From: Sphagnum compactum
Taxonomy: Eukaryota > Bryophyta > Sphagnopsida > Sphagnales
Direction of reading: 5' to 3'
NCBI GenBank assembly: GCA_965153455.1
Contig: OZ234503.1
Location: 3,782,001 to 3,846,000, forward strand
DNA length: 64,000 nucleotides
Shown: positions 1 through 12,887 of the stretch, piece after piece
Position numbering within the stretch: the stretch's first letter is position 1
Layout: every line of letters starts with the position of its first letter
Position numbers and translations under genes: made by a program
The notes under the pieces: generated by a model
The model's database searches: none
Told to the model about the DNA's origin: nothing
What the model saw: only the letters and a program-made list of their open reading frames with translations

Positions 1-204
1 GAAAGAGCTTGCAGACTACCCAGTGGGATGAAATGAAATTTATAGGAGAGAGGAGGTGGTTTCTACAAATAGAATGAAATCATTGGAGCTTTCTTGACCA
101 AAGACAGAAGACTCTGAAAACCATCCACAAGCGGAAGAGGAATGGCTTCAACTGGTTTCACAAAATTTAGACTCTAAAGCTTCTGGACCTATCAAAGCAA
201 GTTT

Positions 205-436
205 AACAAAATCCTTCAAGTTATTATTATAACTCTATAACTAATCTTAAGTTTCAACACAAGCCAAATTATCATGTTTCCAAAATCCTCTTATAAAAAA
301 ATTGACCTATTATTTTACCTATCTAGAGGCCTATAAAAATCCCTTAAGCTACTAGTTATACTCTATAATGAATCTAACACAATATCCTTCTTGCCTTGGT
401 AGGGTTTAGGCAAGGAAGGCCAACAAAGGAAAAACA
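205..436 (+). repeat. Dispersed repeat A, copy 1
   Basis: This stretch aligns collinearly with 22462-22667. Shared blocks run in order: ATCCTTCAAG, AACTCTRTAAACTAATC, AGTTTCAACACAAGCCAAA, GACCTATTATT, AATCCCTTRAGCTAC, ACTCTAYAATGAATC, AACACAATA and a purine-rich tail (AAGAAGGCCAA type). The copies differ by small indels and substitutions, so they are old. I see no coding capacity or terminal inverted repeats. It could be a piece of an LTR or of another non-coding element. Confidence 0.75.
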
Positions 437-1289
437 CATAATATCAGGAAAATGGAGCAATGAGCACTCTTGATATTACTGAACTCTTCCAACATTTGGT
501 CTGAACAGAATTGTTAGTATATCTCTCCTTCCTTCCTTCCAAGAAACATTATTATTATTATTATTATTATTATTAGTATGTACTCTAGACCAGTGTTGGG
601 CAGGTATCTGATTTTTAAAAAAAAATTACTGCATGTTCCAGGTACTTGAAAAAAAATCAGAAAATCAAAGAATTGTCAATTTGGGGTATTTTGAAAACAT
701 TCCGAATTTATCCATTAGTTGCCCATTGTCTCTGGTCTACAAAGAGAAGTTGTAAAACTCCTCACGGTGTATCCATGGTCATTTGAATGATTAATTTTTT
801 AAAAAAGTCAAGAATTGAGGAAGATATGGCCATTCAAAGTTTGAGGGGTCGAAAATACCCAAAACAAATCTGTAAATTACACTTGAAAATGGATGAATAA
901 ATTTTTGCCCGCTTATGATCAAACAATCACATGTTCGCCAACAAATATTACCTATCCCACCACCAACACCAAGATGGATGATTTACAAAACGAATAGAAT
1001 TGTGTGCTTGATGTTTTATCTTTGTGTTCAACAAGGGCAACCAAATCACCGAACATTGGCATTTGAGGGTTTAGAGAAACCTAATTTTTTAAATGGCCAT
1101 GCACAGTGGGTCTTTGGACACCGTGGGCATAGTGGTTTTGTTCAAATGGAACACCATTTTGTTCCCATTCATTATCTTCCTTTCACTTGGCCCTACAATA
1201 CTTAATTGTTTTGGGCATGCTTCTTCTCTCACAAGGGTGTGATCATGTTGCAAAAGCTCTAGGTTTGAATCACAAAGCTCACAACTGTT
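437..1289. other. AT-rich stretch, no gene seen; contains (ATT)n at 549-575
   Basis: Only a nine-unit ATT microsatellite (549-575) and short A/T runs stand out. Open frames here are short and unlike any family I know. The phrase ACCAGTGTTGG near 591 recurs at about 43720, which hints at another faint dispersed repeat. Confidence 0.6.
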
Positions 1290-2125
1290 GTTTTCGTGAA
1301 GGTGCAAGCTTATCAGCCCTCTTACTCTTTGCGTTGGTCTCAACGTACAAGTTAGAGTCATCCTCTTTGCATTGGTCTTCATATTCTCAAGGTGCAAAAT
1401 GTTTTTTTTTCGTTGGTCTTTTTGTCCTCAAGTTGCAAATGTCTTCTTTTTCACAACGACCTTCATGTTTTCAAGCTATTGCCATCTTCTTCTTAGCATT
1501 GGTCATTCTGTTCTAAAGTTGTTACCATCCTCTTCTTCACATTGGTCTTCTTATTCTCAAGCTACTACCATCCTCCTTTTCACAATGGTCTTCATGTACT
1601 AAAGTTGCAATCTGCCTCTTCTTTGCGTTCGTCTTCGTGTTTTCAAGTTGGACCCATCCTCCTTTTCACAATGGTTTTCATGTACTCAAGTTGCAATTTG
1701 CCTTTTCTTTGTGTTGGTCTTTGTGTTCTCAAGCTGGACCCATCCTCCTTTTCACAATGGTCTTCGTATACTCAAGTTGCGATTTCCCTCTTCTTTATGT
1801 TGGTCTTCATGTTATCAAACTGGACCCATCTTCATCTTCACATTGATTCTACTGTTTTCAAATTATTATCATTTTCATTTTCTTATTGGTCTTCTTGTTC
1901 TCAAGTTATTGCCCACTTCCTCTTCCCATCAGTCTTTGTGTTCTCAAGCTACAACCATCCTCATTTTCACAATCATCTTGTTATTCGTCATGCCACTATC
2001 CATCCTCCTATCATGGTCATCTTGTTGTTGGTCTAATTGCCACTAGTCATCCTCTTATCCATAGTCATCTTGTTGTTGGTCCTATTGCAACCATTTTCCT
2101 TTTTACAATCATTTTGTTATTAGTC
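1290..2125 (+). repeat. Minisatellite, 43-bp monomer in 86-bp dimers
   Basis: The block CCCATCCTCCTTTTCACAAT and its variants restart at 1567, 1653, 1739 and 1825, an exact 86-bp step. Each 86-bp unit is two related halves of about 43 bp of the type GGTCTTCNTGTTCTCAAGYT. The edges (about 1290-1560 and 1850-2125) are more diverged. The strand is pyrimidine-rich with few stops, which yields overlapping open frames up to 164 codons in all three frames. Because 43 and 86 are not multiples of three, no protein repeat is preserved, so these frames are not genes. Confidence 0.85.
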
Positions 2126-4639
2126 ATGCTACCAGCCCCCGCCCCCCCCTCTCATCTTAGTTATTTTATATCATGATGCAAACTGGTTACAATGTGCCCT
2201 CATGCAAAAATTCTAGCCCTTAACTAACTCCTAACCTTGCATTGAACTTTTGTTGTTATTTCATGAGTAAGGTGAACATGAATGTGAGTAGGTATGCATG
2301 AATAAATTAGAATATTTTAAAATATATTTCAACCACATTGGAAGAATATTTTTTGACATGGAGAAAATGTTTTTTAACATATCCAAATATTCCACCACTC
2401 ATGACAAATATGTGAATATTCCTTGATAGATCTTAATATTCCATCACATCATAACATAATTTTTACACATGGAATGTAGACCCTCATGATATAATAAAAA
2501 AGTTGGTACTAAAAATTTGTACAAGATTAATGAAAACCATGAACAATGTTCAAAGTTGAAATTACAATTACACTAGAGTATTTTCCATTTCAATGCTTGA
2601 AAGGAGTTGTGATGAGTAAGCTAGCTACTTTCTACTTAATCCTTAATAACAAATAGATGTGACACATGTCATTGTGTGTAAAAAATTATTGTAATGAAAA
2701 AGGCACTTGAATTGATGGAGGAAATCTAATGGGATTTAATATGATAGAGTCTATCAAAATCCTTGCTAATCAAAACTTGTATTACCCACATTAAATTGTT
2801 TGAAAAGCATGTAGATTGATGATAAGATTTGTAACAATTTTCACAAAGAAAATTTTAAGATGATTATGACTTATGAGCACATTCTTCAAGTATAATTCAA
2901 GCAATATGAATGTTCCTATGAATCCATTAGAATTCATTTGATCCATGTTTACACTTGCCTTCTTTATTTGTTTTGGTGCTTTTCAATTGGGATTACAAAG
3001 CTAGGTAAGTTGACATGTGAGTTGAGAATTAATCTTTCATAGGTTTATTACATGCATAAGATAGATTGTAAGGATGAAAATGCATAAAAAAAATGGGAGT
3101 TGTTTTTCAAATTACCACAATCTTTCGAACAAATAGATTTGAATAAAGTGAAAGCAATCATGGAAGAAAATCTATCTAGAATTAGAAGATTTGAAACAAT
3201 GAACAACAAATGTTGTGAAGCAACTTCAAGTGGACCTCGAAAAAAAAAAGCATCCTCACAACAACATTGGCAAGACATAAAGGTTGACTAAAGCAAGTGA
3301 ACAATAGAGGCACATAAACAAATTTTGGAATTTGTGTAAATGGAGATAATGGTGTTTGTTGCATGAAAGACACATCCTTGGAAACATGTGCACTTTTTGA
3401 AGTGGATGTAATAAAATACAAAAAGACAACGAGAATGGTTTGAAAGCACTATTTAAAAGTTGGAAGTGATATAAAATGATGTATGTTCTAGTGGAATGGT
3501 ACTTGGTCGAGAAATATTTGAATGAAACTTATGTTGATTGATAATACAATTTTAATATGAAAAAAGGCTTGGTGGCTTGTGTGCAAATGTCAATGACAAA
3601 TGGAAATACTTGAAGCTATTTGACCATACACATATATATGTATCCTACCATGAGCAAAATTGTGTACATAAATGTCTAAAATCATATAAATTTCAATACA
3701 TGCTTCAATATGTCATGTACATCTCCTAGTTTTAAAAAAAATGTCATCTCTTGAAGAAAATTTTGTAATTAAAGAATTTTTTTGTTAAAACAAAGTTGGC
3801 ATAATTAGCAAAATGTAGTTAGAAGAAGCAAAAAAACCACAAAAGGAAATACACTTGTGCTTAATAATGAAGAATGGGGATATTCTATCACAATGATCAA
3901 GAAAACCATTGACCAAAATAATTTTTGAAATCATCTAAAATAAGTAGAAAATGTTATATACATTTGGAGGAATGCCAACCAGATGACAATACAACTTGTT
4001 AACTTAATTTCCCAATTCAATGTTTACAATGGAAAATATGATGTTGAATGTGAAATTGAATATGTGATAATTTTCAGAATTTAATGATATATTGCTCAAA
4101 TAACTAATGGTATCAATATTAGGATATGCATATGATTAAGGCTTTATATGAGGTTTTTGTATATGTGTATAAATGCATTTCAAATTAAATTCAACCTATA
4201 CAAAATTTTATATTTCAATATGAACATATGTTTAACATTGACAAGAATAAGTTCAATGTGTATATTTATATATGTATATATGTGATGGATGTTTTGTATA
4301 TTTACATGTATGTGTACATATACGTATAACCCCATGGGTATACAAAAGTGCAACATGCAGTTCCATGTAAATGAATTATATTTTGTTGTGGATGGCATAC
4401 ATATCTAATATGTTTCCTTTATATATTTTGAGAATTTAGTTATTACATGTTTTTGTCACTATACATACATCTAACTAAAATTCATGTATGAAATCCAAAA
4501 GTTGAATAGTTATATTGATTCAAAGAAGGGAACGGCTGATATTGAATAGTTTTTAGGCATGAAAATATAATGATATTCACATACACATAAGAAGAAGATA
4601 ATGTGCATGGAATGAAATAGATTGAATGTGAAAAGGACA
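2126..4639. other. AT-rich region without an identifiable gene
   Basis: From 2318 to 2460 the motif AATATTCC or a close variant recurs about every 28-41 bp. A short plus-strand open frame (3100-3291) continues in broken form to about 3600, with coding-like composition (runs such as QQHWQDIK and KTHPWKHVHFL), but I do not recognise it. From 3600 to 4640 there are only AT-rich sequence and short ATAT runs. Confidence 0.4.
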
Positions 4640-5700
4640 AATAATCTTTTTATTAGAAGTCTCTACCCATCCATTGGATCACACAATTGATGAGATAACC
4701 TTGTGATCCACCCCCAAGCTCCTAAAAGTCCTACCAAAACATAAAATAATTCATTTAGTTGTTGCATCATCATCTATATAACATAATACATTAGGGTCAT
4801 AAGTAGGTGCAGCACCAAAACACCCATGTGAAGGGGCATCAACTATTAATCGAACTTGATCTTCTGCATAAGAAGGCAAACAAGGTTGGGAAAAGGTCTC
4901 TAGAAGGAATCCTTACACACAAAGAAAGGAATTTGTAATGAAGGAGAATAGACAAATGGAGAAGTGCTAATTATTTTGCCCTCATCTTCATTTTTGAAGA
5001 GAAGGAGTTGGTTGATGGCATGCCATTTTGATTTAATTTGGAAGTGATACACTTTGAGATATGATTGGATCTCTTTCAAAACATGTAAGTCATCTACATG
5101 GAAGAGGAGTTCGGATCCATTATGGTGGAAAAACTTGTCAACCAAAAAAAAATTTGACTGGACACATAATTCTCCACTTGTTTATTCCAAAGTGAAATGA
5201 CAAAATCAAAATAAAAAATCAAGGGCATAGGAAGCCCAAATGGTATACCTCCAATCACAAGGTCAATATTGTTGGTGTCTAAAATTTACAAGGAAGACAA
5301 CCTTATGAAAAGACATCAATGGTGAATCTTCAACCAAAAAGAGAAATGAAAGTTGAAGCATATATACCCATTGGATGAATGATTTGATCTCCTTGAATGT
5401 TAGTGGTCACTTTCCAAAATCTTGGACTAGAGGAATCCCCAACTAAAAAATATTGAATATTTTCTTCAACATGTTGGGAGATCTCTTGCATGCACTGACA
5501 ACCATATGATTGCCACCATGGAATTGAACAATACTTTGTGATGCCCTCTTCATAGAACGAACATTCCTAATAGCCATTCTGTGTGATATAATACATCCAC
5601 ATCAAACATGTTTCAACTTGAATGTGTGATTGGAAGATGTTTTTTTGCGGATTGTTTTTTGTGGATCCATGTTCAATATCATCTACCCCACTTCTCACAC
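4640..5700 (-). pseudogene. Decayed unrecognised coding region (minus strand)
   Basis: Read from about 5700 down to 4640 on the minus strand, a protein-like reading can be followed with only a few stops and frame changes. Recognisable pieces in order are DPQKTIRKKTSSNHTFKLKH, MAIRNVRSMKRASQSIVQF, HGGNHMVVSACKRSPNML, FKEIKSFIQWVYMLQLSFLF, DLVIGGIPFGLPMPL, the 81-codon open frame at 4900-5145 (with LLFHVDDLHVLKEIQSYL) and finally APSHGCFGAAPTYDPNVLCY. Composition and persistence across frameshifts argue for a former protein. I cannot name the family. DLVIGGIPFGLP is faintly like an adenine-methylase NPPY-type loop, but that is speculation. No start, promoter or intact frame is visible. Confidence 0.4.
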
Positions 5701-6269
5701 CTTTGTCCTTGGAATTTCCTCAATCTAACAATTTCCCCTTCTTTGTAAATTTTTTGGTCATTTTAGTGATAGTGATGCATTCTTTGAAGTTAGAATCAAA
5801 TTTCTCACGCAATGGAAGCTCTAATGTTGGTGTCTTATCCTTCAAACAATCAAAGTACCATTCACAATCTTAAAGGTGAAGAATGCCCCAATTATGCAAA
5901 GATTCATTTCTATATATCATGCTTTCAAACTTGGGATCATAAGATCTTCAAAAGTGATGGCAACTCCTCAATAACATGTGCTAGCAAAATCACATACCAA
6001 AGTTATTGCACAAAACGATATACAAGAATGAATGCGAAGGGAAATAAAAAAGGAAAATCCCTCAAATGTATAATTTTTTCAACACGTAGTAGCAAAAGGA
6101 TACAAGAAAACAAAAATTACAACCTCTTGGGAAAAAAAACACACCACCACAAAAAAAATTTGTAGCAATATACATTCTTCCAATCACCCCATAATAAAAA
6201 AAACTAGTTTAATCATTTTTCTCTCATTCAAACTCATTTGATTATACCAAAAACTATGATTTTAGGTTA

Positions 6270-6655
6270 ATGTGTTACTTTCACTTTCTCACGTATCCTC
6301 TCCTTCCTTCACTTTTTTTTCCCCTTCTTCTTTCTCATGCTTCTTCTCTTCCTAGCTTTCTATGTTTCCTTCTCTCCCACTCTCTTCTCTTTCACACATG
6401 TTCCTTTTTATCTTTTACACACTTATTTTATAACTTTCTTCCTCTATCTTTCAATTGACCAATATCCAATTTTTTCGTCATCCTCCCACTTTTCCCTACT
6501 CTTTATGTTTCTCCCACTCCTTCACATATCCTTTTTCCTTCCCTCATTGTTCTTTCTTCCTTTCTATGTTTATGTGTTTATGTGTATTTTTTATTATCAA
6601 CTTTCTTTCTATGTTTATGTGCTTCACCCCACTTCCAATGTTTTTTTTTAATACA
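6270..6655 (+). repeat. Polypyrimidine tract (CTT/TTC-rich)
   Basis: Nearly pure C/T runs interspersed with TATG, plus a local duplication of TTTCTATGTTTATGTG (about 6563 and 6608). Open frames here in two plus frames encode only F/S/L/P-rich low-complexity strings, as expected from composition, not selection. Confidence 0.7.
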
Positions 6656-6738
6656 CCACCAATGTGATGGATGTTCTTCAACCCTAAATGGGTGGATTTG
6701 AACTAACAAAGTGTCAACACATCATTCCAGTTCAGCAC

Positions 6739-7115
6739 CTTGATGCCAAATAATTATTATTTTTTCAAAATCCAATAAAAAAGTAATTTTGACACCTCAT
6801 AATATTCGACGCACAAATAAAATTCAACACCTAAAGAAAAATCGATTCCTTGATGCCAAATAATTTTGTTATTTTTCAAAATCCACTAAGAAAGTAAATT
6901 CAACGCCTCATAAGATTTGACAATTCAATAGAATTCAACAAAAAAATAAAATTGCATAGCTTGATGTCAAATAGTTATCTTATTTATCAAAATCCATTAA
7001 GAAAGGAAATTTGGCGCCTAGATCTAATTAAGCACCTTAATGTCAAATAATTTTTTTAAAAAAAAATACATTAAGAAAGTAAATTTTTCACTTCATAAAA
7101 TCTACGGACATAAAA
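6739..7115 (+). repeat. Degenerate tandem repeat, about 110 bp
   Basis: The block CTTGATGCCAAATAAT (later CTTGATGTCAAATAGT and CTTAATGTCAAATAAT) starts at 6739, 6849, 6960 and 7036. Each is followed by a CAAAATCCAYTAAGAAAGTAA block and then a CACCTCATAAxAT block. Steps are 110, 111 and 76 bp, so the last unit carries a deletion. Non-coding. Confidence 0.75.
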
Positions 7116-9599
7116 AATTTCCCCAAATTTTGATATTCTAGGAAGATAAATTCTAAGATATTCAAAATTTTCAAAAATAATTTCATTAATTCCAAAAATC
7201 TACCCACATTGGGAAAGAATATTTTCAAAAATTCCATGAAGGAATTTAAATTTGATTATGTTGGTGGGAAGTTTATTTATCCAAAAAAATTCACCTAAAA
7301 CAAAATGTTCCATTACAACATTATAAATGAAAGCCTATAAAACTATAAATATTTCAATTTTTTTGCACTTTTTCAAAAAAAATTTTTTTTTCCTTGGTCA
7401 TTCATTGAAGATTTTTTGCTTCATTTGAGATTTAGGAATTTGCTAACAAAGAATGCAAAAAGGCTATGTGAAAATTTGCCAAAAACCTTTCATAATTTCT
7501 CTAAATAATTTTCACATCTGATGTTATTCTTATACTATTCATCTAGTCAATTTAGTGTGGCGGCTTATTGCGATTTGTTCAATCAATCTCTAATCAACAA
7601 TAACAACAATAGAAGTTAAAAGATTATATGGTCATTTCATTTTTTTCATACATTTTTGTTTGACTTCCCTTGTCCTGCATTTTGTGCTCATCTCTTGTGA
7701 AACGTCAAATGCTTATTCTTGCCTTCCCTAAAAAACCTCATTTAGCTAAATTATCACCATCGACAACTTTCACAAGGCTATTGGTAGGCTTTCCTCACAA
7801 CTTTTTAAAAATAAATCTTTTGGAAAATTTTGGGAAAACATATGTAATATAGATTAGACTACACTTGTTTGTTGGCTCTCCTTTAGAATCATTGTCATTT
7901 TCATTTTCATCCTTAAATACCTCGTAGCAAATGTTGTGATTTCTACTAGGAGTTTTGATGTGCTTTCCTTTCTTATTGTCTCCATAGATGTGAGCCTTGA
8001 TTTAGAGCCAACAAATCTTCTCTTTCGCCTTTGTTTAAAATTTGTCCACTGGAAGTTATGCCTTTTCCTCCTCGTTGGAATAGTTTTCATTTTGAAGCTT
8101 TGCATAACAATTGATATTCAAGAAGGGGAAAAGGATTTTTCCATTGAAGGTTCACTATTTATTTATTAAGTTAGGAGATCACATTTTGAAATTTGATGTT
8201 TTCTTCAAGTCATTAGAAACCTAGGTCATGTTCTCTTGGTTTGTTAACTTAGGAATATAGGAAATATTTCAATTGTGAGTTAAGAGGCATGGGTCCAAAA
8301 TGTGTCTTTTAAAACATGGGGATCCACAATTTGCAATCCTTGTCGACTTTCCTTCATTAAATACATTCCTTGAAATCTTCTTTACAATTGACTAATTGGT
8401 TGTTGGAAATCTTCATCACCAATGTCCAAATATCATTATTCTCCAATAGTTGTTATACTTACCCTTTAAGGTGTTTCCATTTTTCACCACTCGTACAAAG
8501 TTGTGGTCATCTATTGAAACCAAATTTGAAGGTGAAATGATTTTTGGGCTACATAAGACATAATTAGGTGTGGAATCAAAACCATTTTTCTATCTACTCC
8601 ATAACCTACTACTGAAAACAAATGGGCATATTTTTTGCTTGTACAAATTTCAAGATTTTTACTCTTATGTACCTAATGTCCTACAAATAGTCCGTGCCAT
8701 TTTCTAAAAATAGATCTATAATACTAAATAAATTTTATTGTTTTTGCTTGTGTTGGTTATTCTTGATTTTTATATTACATTATGTTCAATACACATGGTT
8801 TATTTTTGTGTCTAAAAGGTTCCCAATTCCTCTTGTTTAAATACCTTTTTCATTGAATATCGTCATTGATTCCTCTTCAATCTAGTCAATGGCCTCTTTT
8901 CATGTTGAAAGAAAGTCAAATATGACAATTCTAATCAATGAATCTAAAGTTGTGGAAATGATTGAGAACTGTTTGGTTGCAATGTTTGGTTTTCTCCATG
9001 GTTCCATTCACATATCTAAAGTTGTCACTTGTGATGATAACAAGTTAGAAATGAAGTTTATTATGTTACATTTTTAATCAAGGTTTGTATTGGTTGATCT
9101 TTACAAATAAATATAGAATTGTAGGGGAACAAGTGCACAAGAACTCTTAAGAGACCATTGTCACATTAAGGATTGCAACCTCTATTATAAAGCCCATAGT
9201 TCATCCTTTGAATGTGAAAGAGGAACTCGAAAAAAGATGCGATTAATCCCCTTTTGCTAGAATCAACATTCATTGATTTATGCAACTTTTGTAATGATGA
9301 TGGCACATTTCCTCCTTTTCCAAAAACTATTTCTTTAGGCCCTTTCATGCCATCTCCTTTTCTAGTTTCTCTTTCCCAATGTATGTCCAAACATGCCATT
9401 AAATTCATTGCTTCCATTTTGTCCATTTGCTTAATGTTTTTGATTACTTGAAAGTGATGTCTTTCACTCCAAATTCATCAAAGGAATTGAGGACTTTGAA
9501 TTACAAGACCATCAACATACAAAACGTCACAACATTTGACAATGCCATTTTCTCTGATTTCCCACTTGTGTGCCAACCAACATGGCATTTGGGTCAAAT
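7116..9599. other. AT-rich region without an identifiable gene
   Basis: No family is recognised on either strand. A short, very basic minus-strand frame (7854-8105; KRR- and KSR-rich) and short plus frames at 8889-9077 and 9254-9451 could be remnants of coding sequence, but none has a motif I can name. No tandem structure was noticed. Confidence 0.35.
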
Positions 9600-12430
9600 G
9601 TAGGGTATGGACATGAATTATGATGGCCATGCTTGTTGCAAGGTGAAAATGACCAACATTAAGAATGATTTGGATTGTGTTTTCAAAATAACAAGTGTTT
9701 GGACAACTTCCATGGTCAAAGTGACATTTGTAATGAATTTGTTCATTGTGGAGCTTGCAATGAAGTTGTTTAAGGAGGTGATTCCATTCAACTTCATGTC
9801 ACAAGTAAATACATTTTGAACCCTATGTTTTGCACAATTGTTTGCAAATTATGTGCTAATGTGTCGTTTTGCATGTATGTTTACAAATGTCATATATACT
9901 AAATTTATTGTCCACAAGTTCAACACACTTATGAGGGCATCATTAATCTTGGAAATCATGTTCCCCATGTTTAAGATGATTTGTGCAAGGAGGTTGTTGA
10001 AGATATTAAGGCTTTAGTTGAAGAGAAGGTGTGTTGTACACTTACTGGTAAAAACTTTGCAATTGATTTGTATGGAAGTAAATCATTCTCGTCCCAACAA
10101 CTTTTCAACAAGGATGGTGATGACCTTATGGAGCTTTTAAAGGGTGACCAACTGAACAAAATGATGGACAACTTCTTTCCCTTGTACTCTCCCAACATTC
10201 CTAATGCCATTACCTTGTTCAAGCACTGCCCAATTAATAGAGGTTACATTGACAACATACTTTTGTTGAAGTCCAAAAATCATTATGAATACATTCAAGA
10301 TAGTTGTTTCCTTAGACAAATGTTAAATCAAAAGGTGTTCCTTTTTTAAATATTTGTGAATAATTGTGTCTTTGGTGTGAATTTGGTCAAGTGCATGCAA
10401 TTTGGTAATGATTTGTCGGATTCATGGATGATGATCGATCATGTCAAACACATGGAGGGATGGACCACTACGACATGTCATGTTTACAACTTGGTTTATT
10501 ATAAATTCATGACCATTGTTATTCATAACATGTAATCATAATTTGTAAAAGCCCAATATGTCTTGTTGACAATGTTTAACAAGGTCATGATCATGTATGG
10601 TGTCAACATTAATTTCAAAGGTTTCATGGCAGACAACGCATAGGCAAATTGGAATGTCGTCAAAATTGTTTATGGGTATGAACATCTCAATGTGAATATG
10701 ATTGACATAAAATGTAATTTCTTGTTTCATTGGACCTAATCACTTGAAAACATACTAAGTAGTTGATCACACCACAATTCCAAGACCAACACAAGGCATT
10801 GTGTTATGAATATAAGAATGCCAAATCTTTGGAAGATGCCAGTATGCATTATGTTGCAATCCTATGTTGATGGTACTCCTTCGAGGTTGCAAATGAAAGT
10901 GTGATCCATAAATTTGATAATTGGACTTCTAACATTTATGTGTGAAACAATGGGGAGGATTCATACCACATGTAAAATTCCATCCACCATTTAATGAATT
11001 TCATTTCATTTATGTTTGTCAACTCTTTTGACATGTAATGATTATGTCATCCTTTTACATGTTTGTAGAAGTTCACAATGGAGGAGGTTATTAACATGCC
11101 CATGTGTAATTTGTTGGAGACTGTTGATAATATTTGGTTCCAATAATTTAAGAAAAGGGTTCATGTTTGTATGTTGCCATTTCTTATGACTACGTGTAAG
11201 CTCTCAAGCAAAGTACATTGTTCATGGCGTACTTGAGGGCTCCCATTAGGGCAAGGTTCGGATAAGAATGAACTTCATCTACGTAGAGTTAACAAATTTG
11301 GGGACCCGGTGCAATTTGCAATAATTGTCACAAAATATGCATCATGTATTTGTATATAATAAACATTGTATTTAAAGGGTGAGGAGGTTTTTAGATCTCA
11401 CAAATGATCTGTGAATCTTCCCTTAAGATTAGAAGGGGATTTGCATAAACATGACCATGTTAACATCTTTTGTTTGTGAATCGGCACAACTTCCACTTGC
11501 ATCACCACTCAATTAGATGTTGATGGTGGTCCACCTATTGGTGAAACTAGAGTTGAAACTCATGTTCTCATTCACAAGGTTGAGAAATATGTGAATGTTG
11601 TTGTGGACATGTTTTACATATTGTGTGATGTGCCCACAAGTTTTATTATGCAAAAAAACACCAATCACGATTGCAAGGTGAAATCATATCAACAAAATCA
11701 ATTATTAATGTTTTGTTCCATGTTATGATGGTCTTTGCAATAACTTCAAAGATGGTCCTCAAGAGTCTCATAGATTTTAGTTTTGCCATGACAACCTCTA
11801 GTAGTTTGTGGGAGGTTGAAGAAATAAATATGTCGTTGATAAGCCTCATGTGCTTGTTATATGGCCGATCCAACAAGGGACAAATTTCATTCAACATGAA
11901 GTAAAAATGTTAAAAGAAGTTAGTTGTATGTTTTTGCAAATAATTAAAATGTCCTACCTACAATGTGTTTGGTGATGATTTTTTTTTCCGTATGCACCAA
12001 CCATTGGATCCAGATTCTTGGCCAACATCTCAAAATGACAAAATTATCTAGCACCCTATAACATTCAAGTTGCGTAAGGAGCATGAAAACAAGTGGGAGG
12101 CTAGATGTGCTCTATAAAAAACTATTTTGTCACCTCTATAGGTTTGTTCATCCACCTAAATATGGACTCATCTACAAAATCACCTTGGGTGCAACTCCAA
12201 ATATAAAATAATATTTTAAAAATTGGAGATTACCTTACTTACACTTGTATGGATTTTAGTACACTGATGGCAAGCTCATTAGGGGGGCGAGGGAAGTGGG
12301 TGCATTATAAACACATTTATTATATTCTTTAACATGTAATGTTTTGTGGTTCTACGGAAAACTTCATTCATTATCCTAGTTGGAATTGGAATGAAGTTCA
12401 ACATCTAATAGGTTGTGCTAAGCAAGATGT
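9600..12430 (+). pseudogene. Decayed MULE-type transposase with SWIM-like zinc finger
   Basis: A plus-strand protein reading persists for about 2.8 kb despite stops and frame changes. In order: an N-terminal part (9607-9819); DLCKEVVEDIKALVEEKVC and LMELLKGDQLNKMMDNFFPL (frame 9981-10349); SDSWMMIDHVKHMEGWTTTT (about 10418-10480); then FKGFMADNA, a stop, ANWNVVKIVYG (about 10610-10670), followed by CNFLFHW (10713). An acidic D before a C-x(3-4)-H-W pair fits the MULE transposase core. Further on come CYEYKNAKSLEDA (about 10803), MCNLLETVDNIW (about 11100) and NELHLRRVNKFGDPVQFA (about 11270). The C-terminal YTCMDF...GGRGKWVHYKHIYYIL (12240-12330) matches a SWIM finger (C-x-C...C-x-H) with two cysteines changed to tyrosine. 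Many stops mean it is dead. The transposase class is inferred from motif order. No terminal inverted repeats were found. Confidence 0.6.
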
Positions 12431-12879
12431 AGAATTTTCTTTCGTATAGAGAGTGAAGCATTGTCCACAATGGCAAACTTGTTTTAATGTGCCCATATGA
12501 ACAAAACATTATATCTAAACACATTTGTGCTATGTTATTTCATTTGGTCTTGTTTATGAATGTGGAATGCCAGAAAATCCCTTTCATTTAACTTGAAAAA
12601 GAGCACGTCGAACCCTTAGTGTTTAAGATTGTATTTTTTTTATGGAAGCTAGAGTTTTATACATGATCCAACCTTCGTAATAAATTTGATTCATTTTCAT
12701 TTTTAAGTTTCAACCATAATCCAATGTTTCAAAAGCTTTCGTCATAAGGGTTTACCATGCATGAGATGAATATGCCATGCAACATAATATTATTCGATGT
12801 CAAATAATATTTTAATGATGTGGCATGAAATATTTTTTGAATATTCTATCTATGTGAAAAATAATATTCCAAAAAATTG
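12431..12879. other. AT-rich junction between the MULE relic and the Ty3 relic
   Basis: No gene recognised. From about 12745 to 12875 the sequence is dense in AATATT and GAATATTC-like words, similar in flavour to 2318-2460 and 21360-21780. The composition changes sharply at about 12880, where the Ty3 coding remnant begins. Confidence 0.4.
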
Positions 12880-12887
12880 TAAAAGGT

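Noticed and set aside
1542-2036. 164-codon plus frame and its overlapping neighbours
   Set aside because: Lies in the 43/86-bp minisatellite. All three frames are open because the strand is pyrimidine-rich, and the period is not a multiple of three.
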